Assembly: GCA_007745635.1 (NCBI GenBank)
Contig: CP036272.1
Span: 6,399,697 to 6,463,696, forward strand
Source of the DNA: Stieleria bergensis
Lineage (GTDB): Bacteria; Planctomycetota; Planctomycetia; Pirellulales; Pirellulaceae
Reading direction: 5' to 3'
DNA: 64,000 nt
Each line of letters starts with the position of its first letter. Positions within the stretch are counted from its first letter, which is position 1. The notes under the pieces were generated by a model, which was given only the letters and a program-made list of their open reading frames with translations, had not been told where the DNA came from and ran no database searches. Below are positions 1-9,262 of this stretch, one piece after another. The position numbers were made by a program, and so were the translations under genes.

Positions 1-2
1 AA

Positions 3-1388
3 CGTCGTGGCCAACGCACAAATGATACCGAATCGCTTGTGCCTTTCGTTTTCCCCCAAGCCCGACAACTGGCCTATTTCTTTGGTGTTCGCACCGGCGG
101 TCGACTGGAGATTGAAGCAGAAGCCTTGACCCAAGGCTGGCAACAAGCTGACTGGAATGCGGTTCCGCAAGCGTTGCGTGCCTCAGGACTACGCAGTGCT
201 CCTATGATCTTGCTGCGGGCAGTGAATCCAGCCGGAGCCTTGGGTGTGAGCGTGAAACGCCATTCCATTGCCGACTCCTTAAAACTGCGAGTGACCGAAG
301 GCCGGTTGACCTCGGTGCTCTCACCAACAGGTGATCAACTGACGGCCGTCGATGTCACCATGGAAGTCATGCAGCGCAGCAGCCTGAGCGTTGGGCTACC
401 GCAGGGCGGTGAACTGATTAGCATCTTTGTCAACGGCGAGAGCGTCAACTCGATTCGACTGGGACAGAACTCCAACACCTGGCAATTCTATGTCTTACCA
501 GGACTACAAGACCGCACCGCCACGGTCAGTTTTGTCTACAGCGTGACCGGCGGCGATCTCAAGAACTTGAAACTGCTCAGCCCAGAACTAAGCGTTCCGC
601 TGAAAGATATCCAGTGGGATGTCATTGCTCCGCTTGGTTTTGAGCTAACTGATGATGACGGCAACATGGAACTGACGGGCCATCCTGTTCGCATGTCCTA
701 TGATCGCCAAGACTATGAACAGTTAGTCAACAGCGAACGACAAGCGAAGCAAGCGAACGCCGTGAACATGCTGAGGCAGGCCGGCCAGTTGCTTCAACAA
801 GGTGACCGCAGCAAAGCGAACTGGGTCTTCAACAGTGTCGCCAACCAATACGCGTTGGACGCCGCGACAAACGAAGACGTGCGTGTTCAACTGGAAAACC
901 TGCAGACCGAACAAGCCATCGTCGGACTCAATAGCCGTCGACAACGACTGTTCCTTGACAACAGCGATGATCAATCGGCGACCCTGGATCAACAGTGGAA
1001 GCAGGCAGCAACCACCAACCCGATCCTGCAACAGAACCAAGTCAATTTCCGTCCCCAGCAATTGAGTGCCTTACTACAAGGCAACTCGTCGGCGGACAAT
1101 CAAGCCTTGCTCAAGATCGCCGCTCGGCTCGTTCAGCATCAGCACAGCACTCAACCCGCTCCACAAGCGATTCGCATCAACATGCCAGAAGAAGGCAATG
1201 TGTACACGTTCCGCCGATCGGTTCAGGTTGCCGAAAAAGCACCGCTGGAAATCGAGGTCGATGTGCAACTGGAACGTCGGCTGAAGACCTGGCAAGTGGC
1301 GGCCACCGTGTTGCTGCTAGCCATCATGGCTGTGGTCATGTTCGTCGCTCGAAAACCCGCCGCGACAACACAAACCGCCGGGGCATAA
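3..1388 (+). CDS. Large exported/membrane protein, 3' part (5' end outside window)
   Basis: The frame is open from the window edge, so this is the C-terminal part of a longer protein (461 residues visible). A GTG at 39 exists, but the reading continues upstream of it, so I do not treat it as the start. The visible part is rich in beta-type sequence and Gln/Asn. Residues roughly 240-380 are a Gln/Ala-rich helical stretch that may be coiled coil. Near the C-terminus there is one clear transmembrane segment (VAATVLLLAIMAVVMFVARK) followed by a short polar tail, which suggests a bitopic protein with a large outside domain. I do not recognise a catalytic motif or named family. The next gene is convergent (minus strand). 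Confidence 0.75.
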   Translation, partial: RRGQRTNDTESLVPFVFPQARQLAYFFGVRTGGRLEIEAEALTQGWQQADWNAVPQALRASGLRSAPMILLRAVNPAGALGVSVKRHSIADSLKLRVTEGRLTSVLSPTGDQLTAVDVTMEVMQRSSLSVGLPQGGELISIFVNGESVNSIRLGQNSNTWQFYVLPGLQDRTATVSFVYSVTGGDLKNLKLLSPELSVPLKDIQWDVIAPLGFELTDDDGNMELTGHPVRMSYDRQDYEQLVNSERQAKQANAVNMLRQAGQLLQQGDRSKANWVFNSVANQYALDAATNEDVRVQLENLQTEQAIVGLNSRRQRLFLDNSDDQSATLDQQWKQAATTNPILQQNQVNFRPQQLSALLQGNSSADNQALLKIAARLVQHQHSTQPAPQAIRINMPEEGNVYTFRRSVQVAEKAPLEIEVDVQLERRLKTWQVAATVLLLAIMAVVMFVARKPAATTQTAGA

Positions 1389-1555
1389 TCGGCAGGTAGC
1401 CAAGTGAATCATGCCGGCGAGTTCGCGACACAACAAGTAAACGCAACGATCACGCGCTGTAGGCGGGCACAGTCGTCGCGAACTCATCGTCCGTCACATG
1501 CTTCCAGACAAGACAGCACCGCCGGGAAACCTGAGGCCATTGTCTCTTCAGATAC

Positions 1556-3117
1556 TCAAGAGGCAGATTCGAATTGCCCAGTCGTGAAAGCCGTCTCAAT
1601 ATCAGCCGGGCAACAGAGCCGGTCAGTGGGATCGTCTGCCAACATCGCCAAAACGACATTCCGAATCAACGGTCGGGTTTGCTGCCAACGCTCTGAGTTT
1701 TCAATGATTTTCAAAGACATCCAATTCTGTGGATGCGTTTTCCGGAGCCGGCTCATCGACACTCCCGAAAACAACTCATAGGCAATGCATCCCAAGCTGA
1801 AGTAATCCGATCGATAATCACCGGGCAATCCTACTAAACCTTTCGGGTGCCACGTATCCCTGCGTCCCACCCACAGTTGATTGAAGACCGGCAGTTGGGT
1901 CGTATTCAGCGGTGAGGCCGAAATCCAGCAGATGACACGACTTGCCATCCAGCCCTAGGATCACGTTGCCAGGCTTGATATCCCGATGAACCATGCCCAG
2001 AGAGTGAACCGCGTTTAGACCGTTCAGCAACCGCCTCAAAATGGCGATCGCGGTATCCATTGAAACCGAGCTCCTCCTCAGGCGTCGACTCAACGTAATG
2101 CCTTCAAGGTATTCCATGACAAAGTAGGGCTGACCGCCAACTTTTCCCACATCATAGATTCGCACCACGTTGGGATGGTTTAACTTTGCCAATCGACGTG
2201 CCTCGGCCTGAAACCGATCGCGAAGCTCCTGCCCGACCTTGGGGCTCTTCAACGTCTTGATGGCCACAGGGCGTTTCATCGAGACCTCGATAAACCACGC
2301 CTTCACCACCAACGCCAAGAACATCTTGAATCGAGTATCGGCCCAGCTGCTTTGTTAGCGCTGCGGTGATGCTGGCTTGCCGGCGATCAACGTCCGCGGA
2401 GGAATGAAAACGCAACTTGGTGGATTGATCGGAGATGCAGGAAGAATCAAATTCAATGGTTTCCTCCATGCCCCCATCTTTTAGAGCATCGAATCCATCC
2501 TCATCTCCGCCCGAATGCGAGACATCCGACACCATTGAATGCAGGTCAGACTCCCGCGTTGGATTGACAACTTCTGCCGTCACGCGACAGACTGAAAACG
2601 TGCAAAATGCGTCCCCTTTCTTGCAACACGTTTCCTCCATCACCTCGATCTCTTCGTGGAAATACTCCCCCATGCCAACCAGCACGCCACGCGCGAGTTG
2701 ACACAAACCTCACCTAGACGCGTAGACCACTTGCATCTTATCAGGCGTCAGTTCGAATGCATGGATTGACGCGGGGTGCGCTCCTTCATTGTTGATCTGC
2801 ACGGTGCGATGGATCATGGATTCTAAATTGGATAACAGCTCAAACGTTTTCCAGTCCGGGTGCAGCATTCCACGGGAAAATCCAACCAACTCAGCAGCAG
2901 CAAATCGGCCAATCTCATAAAGTGCCGTGGCGACCTCAATCCCCAAATGTTCACACGCCGATTCGAGGATTGCCATGACGGCTTCATCTGGATAGATCTC
3001 AATCGGCGAGAGCACCAAATCAGGACACCCAGCACCGTCCAGAAGCTGCTGCCATGTTTGGCCGCCAAAGCGTGTGTCAACAAACTTCTTAACGATAACA
3101 CAGATCGAACCGTGCAT
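1556..3117 (-). pseudogene. H-NOX (heme NO/O2-binding) domain fused to Ser/Thr kinase, broken by a stop and two frame changes
   Basis: From the ATG at 3117 the protein begins MHGSICVIVKKFVDTRFG, a typical H-NOX start, with Ile102-His103 at the proximal heme-ligand position. It reads VVYASR and then meets an in-frame TGA at 2710-2712. The same frame continues GLCQLARGVLVGMGEYF, the H-NOX C-terminal helix, so only one codon is bad. It falls on the final Arg of the heme-propionate motif YxSxR, consistent with CGA to TGA. A linker leads into a Hanks kinase: glycine loop VLGVGGEGVVYRG, then a frame change near 2275, RPVAIKTL, catalytic loop HRDIKPGNVI, DFG, APERF, another frame change near 1825-1835, and SDYFSLGCIAYEL. 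The ORF to 3240 adds 41 residues upstream that do not look like H-NOX. The intact form would be a gas-sensing kinase. Pseudogene or sequence error cannot be separated here. Confidence 0.85.
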
Positions 3118-3276
3118 ACCTAAAAGCACCATCAGCAGGAGTAGCGTCGAGAAAGATGACGCTTTGGTGATCAGCCGCTGATGGTCCTTAAGGTATGGAA
3201 TGACGATTCCGGGAAAATCACCAGAACTTCCCAAATGCATTCACATACGTCGGTCTTGATCGCTCGCAGGAGTGAG

Positions 3277-4701
3277 CTATGGAGCGGGCAAGACAAAGCG
3301 AAATTCTTTGCCACCCCGAACCGTGTAAGTCACCTCGTCACCGGGCTTGTGATTTAGCCGAAACCAGGTGATCAGCTTGCGAGCATCAAGGTCCCTGCCC
3401 ATGCCGTTGATGGCGATGATTTCCATACTGGGACGCAGACCCGTACTGTAGACGGGGCGTTCGGCAGGCTTCGGTCCCATCCAAGGTTTAATGGACAAGC
3501 CCTGATCTTTGCCAGCTTTGGGGCCGCGCAGAGGAAAGAATCCCATCGTCGGTCCATAAACGCCATCATAAACGGTTTTACGCCAGTAGGATTCCGTCTT
3601 CCGCCAACCCGGTTCAAGGACCACGGTTGCAAATTGAATGTCCTGTCCGCGTCGCCAAGCGATCTCCAATTGATCGGCACCATGAGCTGCACGATGCAAG
3701 ACGCCACGAAAATCAGCTTGTCCGAACAATTTTGTGCCCTCCGCCATCAGCAGTTCATCGCCAGGCATTAATCCCGCTCGGTCCCCAGGGCTGCCAGCCG
3801 CAACCTGTTTGACCACCAACCCGTGATCACGTTCTAGCAACAGACCAACATTCTCCGGCAATGGCCATTTGTCCGTGATTGTCCCGACGTCAAAGGTATC
3901 AGACTGCATGGCTTCGATGTTCATCATGTCACCGACTTGATGGCAGTGGATACAACTGCCGAACTCTTTGTGGGGCTTGCCCAGTCCCGGTCGTTTAGCC
4001 TTTAGCAGTGTGTAGCCCTTTGAGTCCTTGGGCCCCGTGGCAACCTGCGCGGCATGTCCAACGGGCAAGTCGATCTTCCATGACGGACGATCGGGATTGT
4101 AATGGTGTTTTAGAATTCGCACCAAGTTATTGATGAAGGCTTCTTCGCTGATGCGAGTGTTCTCGCTGACATGATCCTTGCCACCGAAGACACCGTATAA
4201 GTCGCCTTGCGGCGACAGGAAATAGGCCCACCAAGACAAGTCCAAATCCTGATGCGTTTTGTAAGGAAAGAACCGCTGATCCAGCAGTGAAGCATCGGTC
4301 AATCGAACCGTTACAAACCGGCGCAGCAGTGGATTGAGCGTCAAACTGCCCTCCAAGATTTCCTGATCGAACTCAGCACACTGTTCACAGGGCAAACAGC
4401 GCCATGTCACCAATAATGGCTTACCGGTCTGCTTGGCTTCCTTCATCGCTGCACTCAAGTCATCCCGCCAAACGACTTCCCCCAGCGGGTCAGGATCGGC
4501 AGGCACCTTCCACTGACGCGACGTTAGAATTTCCCGCCACTTCGCTTTGCCAGAATCCGTCCGTTCACCAGCATCTGGTTCGGCAGCCGGCACAGATGTT
4601 TGCCAGGCCACCAGCAACGCGGTGGCAAGAATGGTCAAACCGATGAATGACGCACCAAAACCGTGCAGGCGACGCCTGCCAAAGCATTTGACCAAAGTCA
4701 T
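3277..4701 (-). CDS. Exported thioredoxin-like / CxxCH / PDZ protein
   Basis: Start chosen at the ATG at 4701, which has AGG about ten bases upstream and gives a signal peptide (MTLVKCFGRRRLHGFGASFI then a hydrophobic stretch ending at SVPAA). The longer frame to 4899 adds 66 residues without family character. Domains in the 474-residue form: a thioredoxin-like domain with RCLPCEQC near residue 103; a CIHCH c-type heme motif near 250, after which the text reads QVGDMMN; a PDZ domain about 275-350 (GSPGDRAGLMPGDEL); and a second PDZ-like half at the C-terminus (PSMEIIAINGMG). This suggests a periplasmic redox or protein-quality role. Heme binding and substrate are inferred from motifs only. 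The gene is divergent from the GntR gene. Confidence 0.8.
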   Translation of the reverse strand: MTLVKCFGRRRLHGFGASFIGLTILATALLVAWQTSVPAAEPDAGERTDSGKAKWREILTSRQWKVPADPDPLGEVVWRDDLSAAMKEAKQTGKPLLVTWRCLPCEQCAEFDQEILEGSLTLNPLLRRFVTVRLTDASLLDQRFFPYKTHQDLDLSWWAYFLSPQGDLYGVFGGKDHVSENTRISEEAFINNLVRILKHHYNPDRPSWKIDLPVGHAAQVATGPKDSKGYTLLKAKRPGLGKPHKEFGSCIHCHQVGDMMNIEAMQSDTFDVGTITDKWPLPENVGLLLERDHGLVVKQVAAGSPGDRAGLMPGDELLMAEGTKLFGQADFRGVLHRAAHGADQLEIAWRRGQDIQFATVVLEPGWRKTESYWRKTVYDGVYGPTMGFFPLRGPKAGKDQGLSIKPWMGPKPAERPVYSTGLRPSMEIIAINGMGRDLDARKLITWFRLNHKPGDEVTYTVRGGKEFRFVLPAP

Positions 4702-4900
4702 CTGAATGCCTGCAAAGAGGGGGACTGCTGGAGAGCATTTTCGCTGGATTAGAAAGGATTTCCCCATTGTACTGACTTGGCCAACAACCGCCACAGTGAA
4801 GCCGTAGGCGACTGTACCAAGGGCCCGAATTGCGTTAAGATTAGCCATTCGTCCCCCCAGAAAACCCGCCTCCTTCCACAGCCTTAGAGAGCGTTCCACC

Positions 4901-5623
4901 GTGCCAGCAACTCGGAAAACCGATATCCCTCATCAGGAAACCAACCTTTCCGAACGCTCCTATCACTTTCTCCGCGAGCAACTTTCCAGCGGAAAACTGC
5001 AGCCTGGCGATCAGTTGGTCAATCGAACGTTGGCCAAGGAAATCGGTGTCAGCATTGTGCCGATTCGGGAGGCAATCAATCGCCTTTCCAGCGAAGGCCT
5101 CGTGGAGCGTGTCCCCGGTGCCGGTGCCTTTGTCCGCAAACTTGATGCGCAAGACTTAGACAATCTTTATGTGCTGCGTGATGCGTTGGAAAGCTGTGCG
5201 GCTGCCGAGGCTGCCCGCTACATCAATGAACTGGAACTCGAAGAGCTTCACGATATCTTGAAGGAAGCTCAGGCGATCGCGGAAAAACTCACCAACCAAA
5301 GCCGAGGTCACGCGACCAAAGCACAGATGGAAGCTTGGCTCAGCACTGAAAAACGATTTCACTCTCTCTTGATCGAAGCCTCCCGCAACTCGCTGCTGGC
5401 ACGTGTCGCTGGCGAACATCATGCCATCAGCCAAATCTTTGACTCTCAACGCACCGTTCCCGAACTGCTGACCGCCAAGGTCGCCACGCTGACTTGCTCT
5501 GGCAAGAAGTCACTGCTAGCCGCTTTGAAACGACGCGATCATGCCAAAGCTCGCGACTTGATGAGCGCTCAAATCCAACGCGGCCGCAAACGCGTGCTGC
5601 AGCTGTACCGCAAATCGCAGTAG
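4901..5623 (+). CDS. GntR-family transcriptional regulator (FCD/FadR-like)
   Basis: 240 residues starting at GTG. Residues about 15-80 form the GntR winged helix (LSERSYHFLREQLSSGKLQPGDQL, then EIGVSIVPIREAINRLSSEGLVERVPGAGAFV). Residues about 90-225 match the all-helical FCD effector domain (LYVLRDALESCAAAEAARYI, FHSLLIEASRNSLLARV, HAKARDLMSAQI). FCD regulators usually bind small carboxylic or sugar acids and repress neighbouring catabolic genes. Its target here is unknown; candidates are the divergent redox protein, the adjacent PmoA-like gene, and the GTTATAAC palindromes further on, which fit the general GntR pattern GT-N-AC. The length is normal for the family. Confidence 0.9.
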   Translation: MPATRKTDIPHQETNLSERSYHFLREQLSSGKLQPGDQLVNRTLAKEIGVSIVPIREAINRLSSEGLVERVPGAGAFVRKLDAQDLDNLYVLRDALESCAAAEAARYINELELEELHDILKEAQAIAEKLTNQSRGHATKAQMEAWLSTEKRFHSLLIEASRNSLLARVAGEHHAISQIFDSQRTVPELLTAKVATLTCSGKKSLLAALKRRDHAKARDLMSAQIQRGRKRVLQLYRKSQ

Positions 5624-5761
5624 CGCGATCAACTCGCCGCATCCAATCAGACTACCGGCAGCGCGCAAGTTTCGAGAAGCACGATCGAGTTCACCTTGCC
5701 AAAGCCTGGCGGATTCCTTGACGGTGTTCTATCGCTGGCGCAGGAAAACAGCACCGCCACA

Positions 5762-6745
5762 CTAATGCTGACCGGTGTACAGATTCCAGTGCTGGTCAAT
5801 CGCTTTCGGATTCGCCGCTTCACTGGTCACCAAATAGCGATAACGTGAAACGTACTTCTGGCCTGGCTGGATCGTAAACTCTCCGTCAACCATCGGTGCG
5901 AAACAGAAATAAGGTTTACTGGGATGCAGTCGTACGGTTTGCGGAGCTCGAAAATTCTCCGCGCTGCATAAGACGGCAAGAGAAACTGGCTGACCATCGA
6001 TTCGACCACTCATGGCCACCCAGTTTGGCTGAGTGTGATTGCCTTGCAACCGATCCTTGCCTTCACTGGTTAGAAATCGGAAGCCGTTGGGGTTCCGATC
6101 GGTGGCTTGCTTGTCCAGCAACCACTGAATGTTGCCGCGAATAGCCATGCCGCCGTAACGGTACTGCTTAAGCACGAGCGGGGTCTCGCCAGCACACTGC
6201 TGCACACTTTGGATGTCAAACACGAAGCGATCGTCGGGCGTCTGATACACCGTCACGGTCCAGTGCTCGATGATCGCGTCCACTTTGTTGTCTCCGCGAC
6301 CGACGGTAAACGCATGTTTCGCGGAGAAGGAGACATGTTTTTCGGCTCGCGTGACTTCGCTGATTCCGCGAAACTCAATGCCCGCTTGTTGCTTGGCTTG
6401 ATTCCAGAAGTCCACTTCTTGGCCTGCAAAGCTGGCCTTGGTCCAAGCGAAGAACAAAGCGTGCTGATGCGCGTGATCCTGCGGGTAATCGCCGGTGATT
6501 TCCTGACCCGTTGGACTGTAAACGGGATGGATGTATCCACTGCGGGCATAGTGCGGTGCCAAACCTTCAGGAACTTTTCTCGCAGTCTTCACATATTCCA
6601 AAATGGGCTTACCGCGCTGCGAAATTCGAATGCTGTCATCGGTTTCGACAAGCTGCAGATCGGCGGCGAGGAGGCATTGGCCCATCAAAATCGGCAACAG
6701 AAAAAGCGTCAGCAACCGGGTGGTGATCATCGGAATTCTCGTCAT
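5762..6745 (-). CDS. PmoA/DUF6807 family exported protein
   Basis: 327 residues with an N-terminal signal peptide (MTRIPMITTRLLTLFLLPIL, cleavage probably after LLAA). The segment DYPQDHAHQHALFFAWTKAS followed by an aromatic/acidic stretch (GQEVDFWNQ) and the later KQYRYGGMAIRG and NPNGFRFLTSEG are typical of the DUF6807 family, often annotated 'methane oxygenase PmoA' in planctomycetes. That name is misleading: these are exported proteins found near carbohydrate catabolism genes and have no membrane monooxygenase features. The biochemical role is not established. An internal ATG five codons in is an equally possible start. Confidence 0.8.
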   Translation of the reverse strand: MTRIPMITTRLLTLFLLPILMGQCLLAADLQLVETDDSIRISQRGKPILEYVKTARKVPEGLAPHYARSGYIHPVYSPTGQEITGDYPQDHAHQHALFFAWTKASFAGQEVDFWNQAKQQAGIEFRGISEVTRAEKHVSFSAKHAFTVGRGDNKVDAIIEHWTVTVYQTPDDRFVFDIQSVQQCAGETPLVLKQYRYGGMAIRGNIQWLLDKQATDRNPNGFRFLTSEGKDRLQGNHTQPNWVAMSGRIDGQPVSLAVLCSAENFRAPQTVRLHPSKPYFCFAPMVDGEFTIQPGQKYVSRYRYLVTSEAANPKAIDQHWNLYTGQH

Positions 6746-7126
6746 TGATTAGGTTCACCTGCGTCGAAAGCGAGCCGCAAGTGTTTCTCGTTGTCCGCTG
6801 GATGTGGATGCGAGCCGCGTCCAAGCCACGACTGCCGGCGGTGTCGCACGACCGACGCCAGGGATACGCCCGCGACGCCAGGGATTCGAATTGGGATTCG
6901 AATTGGGATTCGAATTGGGATTCGAATTGGGATTCGAATTGGGATTCGAATTGGGATTCGAATTGGGATTCGAATTGGGATTCGAATTGGGATTCGAACG
7001 AGGACTAGACCAGGATAGCTAACTCCTGCCTTCACGTCGCCTGATTATCCTTATCATGCAGCTTCTCTCAGGAAAGATTCCACTTCCCTTTGACCACAGT
7101 TTCAGTTGCGACAAGCATCAACGTCG
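6746..7126. other. Intergenic region between divergent genes
   Basis: 381 bases between the PmoA-like gene (leftward) and the DUF5690 gene (rightward). It holds a 12-bp tandem array (listed separately), preceded by two copies of a shorter unit (cgacgccaggga near 6855 and 6873). Overlapping reading frames here are open only because of the repeat. Promoters for both flanking genes should lie here, but I see no convincing -35/-10 pair. Confidence 0.6.
6881..6998. repeat. 12-bp tandem repeat, about 10 copies, containing palindrome ATTCGAAT
   Basis: Unit GGGATTCGAATT repeated head to tail without mismatch from 6881 to 6998 (nine full copies plus a ten-base partial). Each unit contains the 8-bp palindrome ATTCGAAT, so the array offers evenly spaced two-fold sites, about one per helical turn. 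The period is a multiple of three, so all frames across it stay open, which creates artificial NWDS or IRIG repeats in translation. Confidence 0.95.
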
Positions 7127-8479
7127 ATGCGTTCAACCTGTTCGGCACCAAGCCCCAGCAAGTCAAACCGGAAAGCCAATCTCTTGCCCACTGTTCAGCG
7201 ATCCAAGCACCTATGGCTAACGGCCATCGCAGCTTTCTGTGTCTACTTTTGCATGTATGCGTTTCGCAAGCCGTTTACAGCGGCCAGCTATGAAGGCATG
7301 CAACTCAGCGGATTCGACTTAAAGATCATTTTAGTGATCGCGCAACTCGCCGGCTACATGCTGTCGAAATTCATCGGCATCAAAGTGGTTTCCGAACTCA
7401 AACCGGCCTCTCGTGCGATCGCGATTGTCACGTCGATTGTGATCGCCGAATTAGCACTGTTGGGATTTGCCCTGGTGCCCGTAACGATCAAGCCCTTGAT
7501 GCTATTCATAAACGGTCTTCCGTTGGGGATGGTGTTTGGTTTTGTGCTCTCATATTTGGAAGGACGCAAACAGACCGAAGCGCTTTCTGCGGCCCTGTGC
7601 GCTAGCTTCATCATCTCGTCGGGAGTCGTCAAATCGGTAGGCGTTTGGCTGGTGGAAAGCTGTGGCGTGGACGAGTTCTGGATGCCATCTGTCACCGGAC
7701 TGATCTTCTTTGTGCCCTTGTTGATCGCGGTCTGGTTGCTGCAACGGACGCCCCCACCGAACGATGAAGATCGCGAGCAACGATCGGAGCGTGCCCCCAT
7801 GTCGGCTGACCAGCGTTGGCAATTTTTGCGAAGCTATTGGCTGGGCCTTGGATTGCTTGTCATGGTGTATGTTGCCCTGACCGTGATTCGCACGATTCGC
7901 GACGACTTCGCTGTTGAGCTATGGCGCGACATGGGCGTGGCGGAAAAGCCATCGATCTTTGCTAGGTCGGAAACGATGGTCGCGCTGGCCGTCACGTCGC
8001 TTAATGCTGCCGCCATTTGGGTCAAACATAACCTCTCCGCGATTCGTTTGACGCTGGGATTGATGAGCGTCTCCTTTGGATTGATTGCGTTATCGGCCTA
8101 CCTGCAAAGCACAGGCGCCGTGTCACCGTTTGTCTTCATGGTGATGTGCGGAATCGGCATGTACGTTCCTTACGTCGCCTTTCACACCACAGTCTTTGAG
8201 CGTTTGATTGCAATCTCTCGACACCCTGGCAATCTTGGTTTTTTAATGTACCTGGCCGATGCCATCGGCTACCTGGGCTATGCAGTGGTATTGGCAACTC
8301 GCAATTCGCTGGAGACCCCCGGTTCGGTGCTACCCTTCTTCCGGACGTTGCTGGGGGTCATCTCGCTGGGCTCCATCGTCGCCTTGATGGTCGCATTGAT
8401 GTACTTTCATCACACCTGGAAAAAGGATCACGACGGCGAAGCCGATGAGAATTCCGCAGGTCCTGAAACCGTTACCTGA
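7127..8479 (+). CDS. DUF5690 family membrane transporter (MFS-like)
   Basis: 450 residues from the ATG at 7127; a TTG at 7106 would add seven residues and neither has a clear ribosome site. The segment FCVYFCMYAFRKPFTAASYE followed by YMLSKFIGIKVVSE is characteristic of DUF5690. About eleven or twelve hydrophobic segments are visible, with a central soluble loop (PNDEDREQRSERAPMSADQ) as in major-facilitator proteins. It lies 213 bases upstream of an HD-oxygenase/FAD-oxidoreductase pair of the phosphonate type on the same strand, so import of a phosphonate-related compound is a reasonable inference. No substrate can be read from the sequence. Confidence 0.8.
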   Translation: MRSTCSAPSPSKSNRKANLLPTVQRSKHLWLTAIAAFCVYFCMYAFRKPFTAASYEGMQLSGFDLKIILVIAQLAGYMLSKFIGIKVVSELKPASRAIAIVTSIVIAELALLGFALVPVTIKPLMLFINGLPLGMVFGFVLSYLEGRKQTEALSAALCASFIISSGVVKSVGVWLVESCGVDEFWMPSVTGLIFFVPLLIAVWLLQRTPPPNDEDREQRSERAPMSADQRWQFLRSYWLGLGLLVMVYVALTVIRTIRDDFAVELWRDMGVAEKPSIFARSETMVALAVTSLNAAAIWVKHNLSAIRLTLGLMSVSFGLIALSAYLQSTGAVSPFVFMVMCGIGMYVPYVAFHTTVFERLIAISRHPGNLGFLMYLADAIGYLGYAVVLATRNSLETPGSVLPFFRTLLGVISLGSIVALMVALMYFHHTWKKDHDGEADENSAGPETVT

Positions 8480-8692
8480 GCAATACACTTCGACCAGTGC
8501 CCTAGGAACAGCCACTGAGAATCAAAGACGTTTTCACGGCGTCCAATTGGCTTGTGTCTTTTCTGATCGCCGACGATTGGTTAACTTAGTCGATCGCTGC
8601 TTGTCACCGCTGGAGATCGATTAAGCGATTGACCTTGCCTTGACCAAACGCGTTGCACGAATCGCACCGTTCCCCTAGCTGTTTGCTTTGAC

Positions 8693-9262
8693 ATGCAAAA
8701 CTTTGAGCAACTCATTGACTGCTTCCACCGCCAGGGTGAATCACAGTATGGCGGCGAATGCATCAACCAACGCGAGCACGCGTTACAGACAGCTTGGCTG
8801 GCAGAGCAAAGCGGGGCATCCGGCACACTGGTCGCGGCGGCATTGCTGCATGACGTTGGTCATCTGTTGCACCATTTGCCAAACGATGCTCCCGACAAAG
8901 GCATCGACGATGTCCACGAACAGGTTGGCTATGACTACCTTTGCAACCTGTTTCCAGACACCGTGACCGAGCCGGTACGGTTGCATGTTGATGCCAAGCG
9001 ATACTTATGCGCTGTGGACTCCAGTTACTATGACCAACTGAGCCCACCTTCGGTCACCAGTTTGCACCTGCAAGGTGGTCCGATGAGTCAGGAAGAAGCC
9101 GCAAAGTTCGAAGCCAACGCTCACTTTCAGGATGCCGTTTCGCTGCGTCGCTGGGACGATCTTGCCAAAGACCCTGAACGGCAAACGCCTCCGCTGGACC
9201 ATTACACGAGCTACTTGATCGCATCACTTACCCCCGAGGCACGGCATGCAAACGGACTATGA
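8693..9262 (+). CDS. HD-domain oxygenase, PhnZ/TmpB-like (phosphonate catabolism)
   Basis: 189 residues, the usual size of PhnZ-type proteins. Visible metal ligands are His29 in NQREHAL, His53-Asp54 in LLHDVGH, a His near 75 (DVHEQVGYDYL) and His98 (VRLHVDAKRYL). Tyr19 and Glu22 reproduce the YxxE feature upstream of the first ligand in PhnZ/TmpB. PhnZ and TmpB are mixed-valence di-iron enzymes that use O2 to cleave the C-P bond of alpha-hydroxylated aminophosphonates. The gene overlaps the following FAD oxidoreductase by 17 bases, suggesting translational coupling. The partner alpha-hydroxylase (PhnY/TmpA) is not in this window, so the substrate may come from another route. Family assignment is strong; substrate is inferred. 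Confidence 0.85.
   Translation: MQNFEQLIDCFHRQGESQYGGECINQREHALQTAWLAEQSGASGTLVAAALLHDVGHLLHHLPNDAPDKGIDDVHEQVGYDYLCNLFPDTVTEPVRLHVDAKRYLCAVDSSYYDQLSPPSVTSLHLQGGPMSQEEAAKFEANAHFQDAVSLRRWDDLAKDPERQTPPLDHYTSYLIASLTPEARHANGL

Noticed and set aside
2710-2712. Selenocysteine or stop read-through at the TGA in the H-NOX gene
   Set aside because: The family has Arg at this site, two frame changes lie further on, and no SECIS-like hairpin is evident right after the codon; mutation or sequence error is simpler.
6881-6998. CRISPR array
   Set aside because: Units are 12 bp without spacers; it is a simple tandem repeat and no cas genes are nearby.
6742-7035. Repeat-rich frames (RIPI, NWDS, ELGF patterns) on both strands
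   Set aside because: Open in all frames only because the 12-bp DNA repeat has a period divisible by three; no sensible flanking protein.
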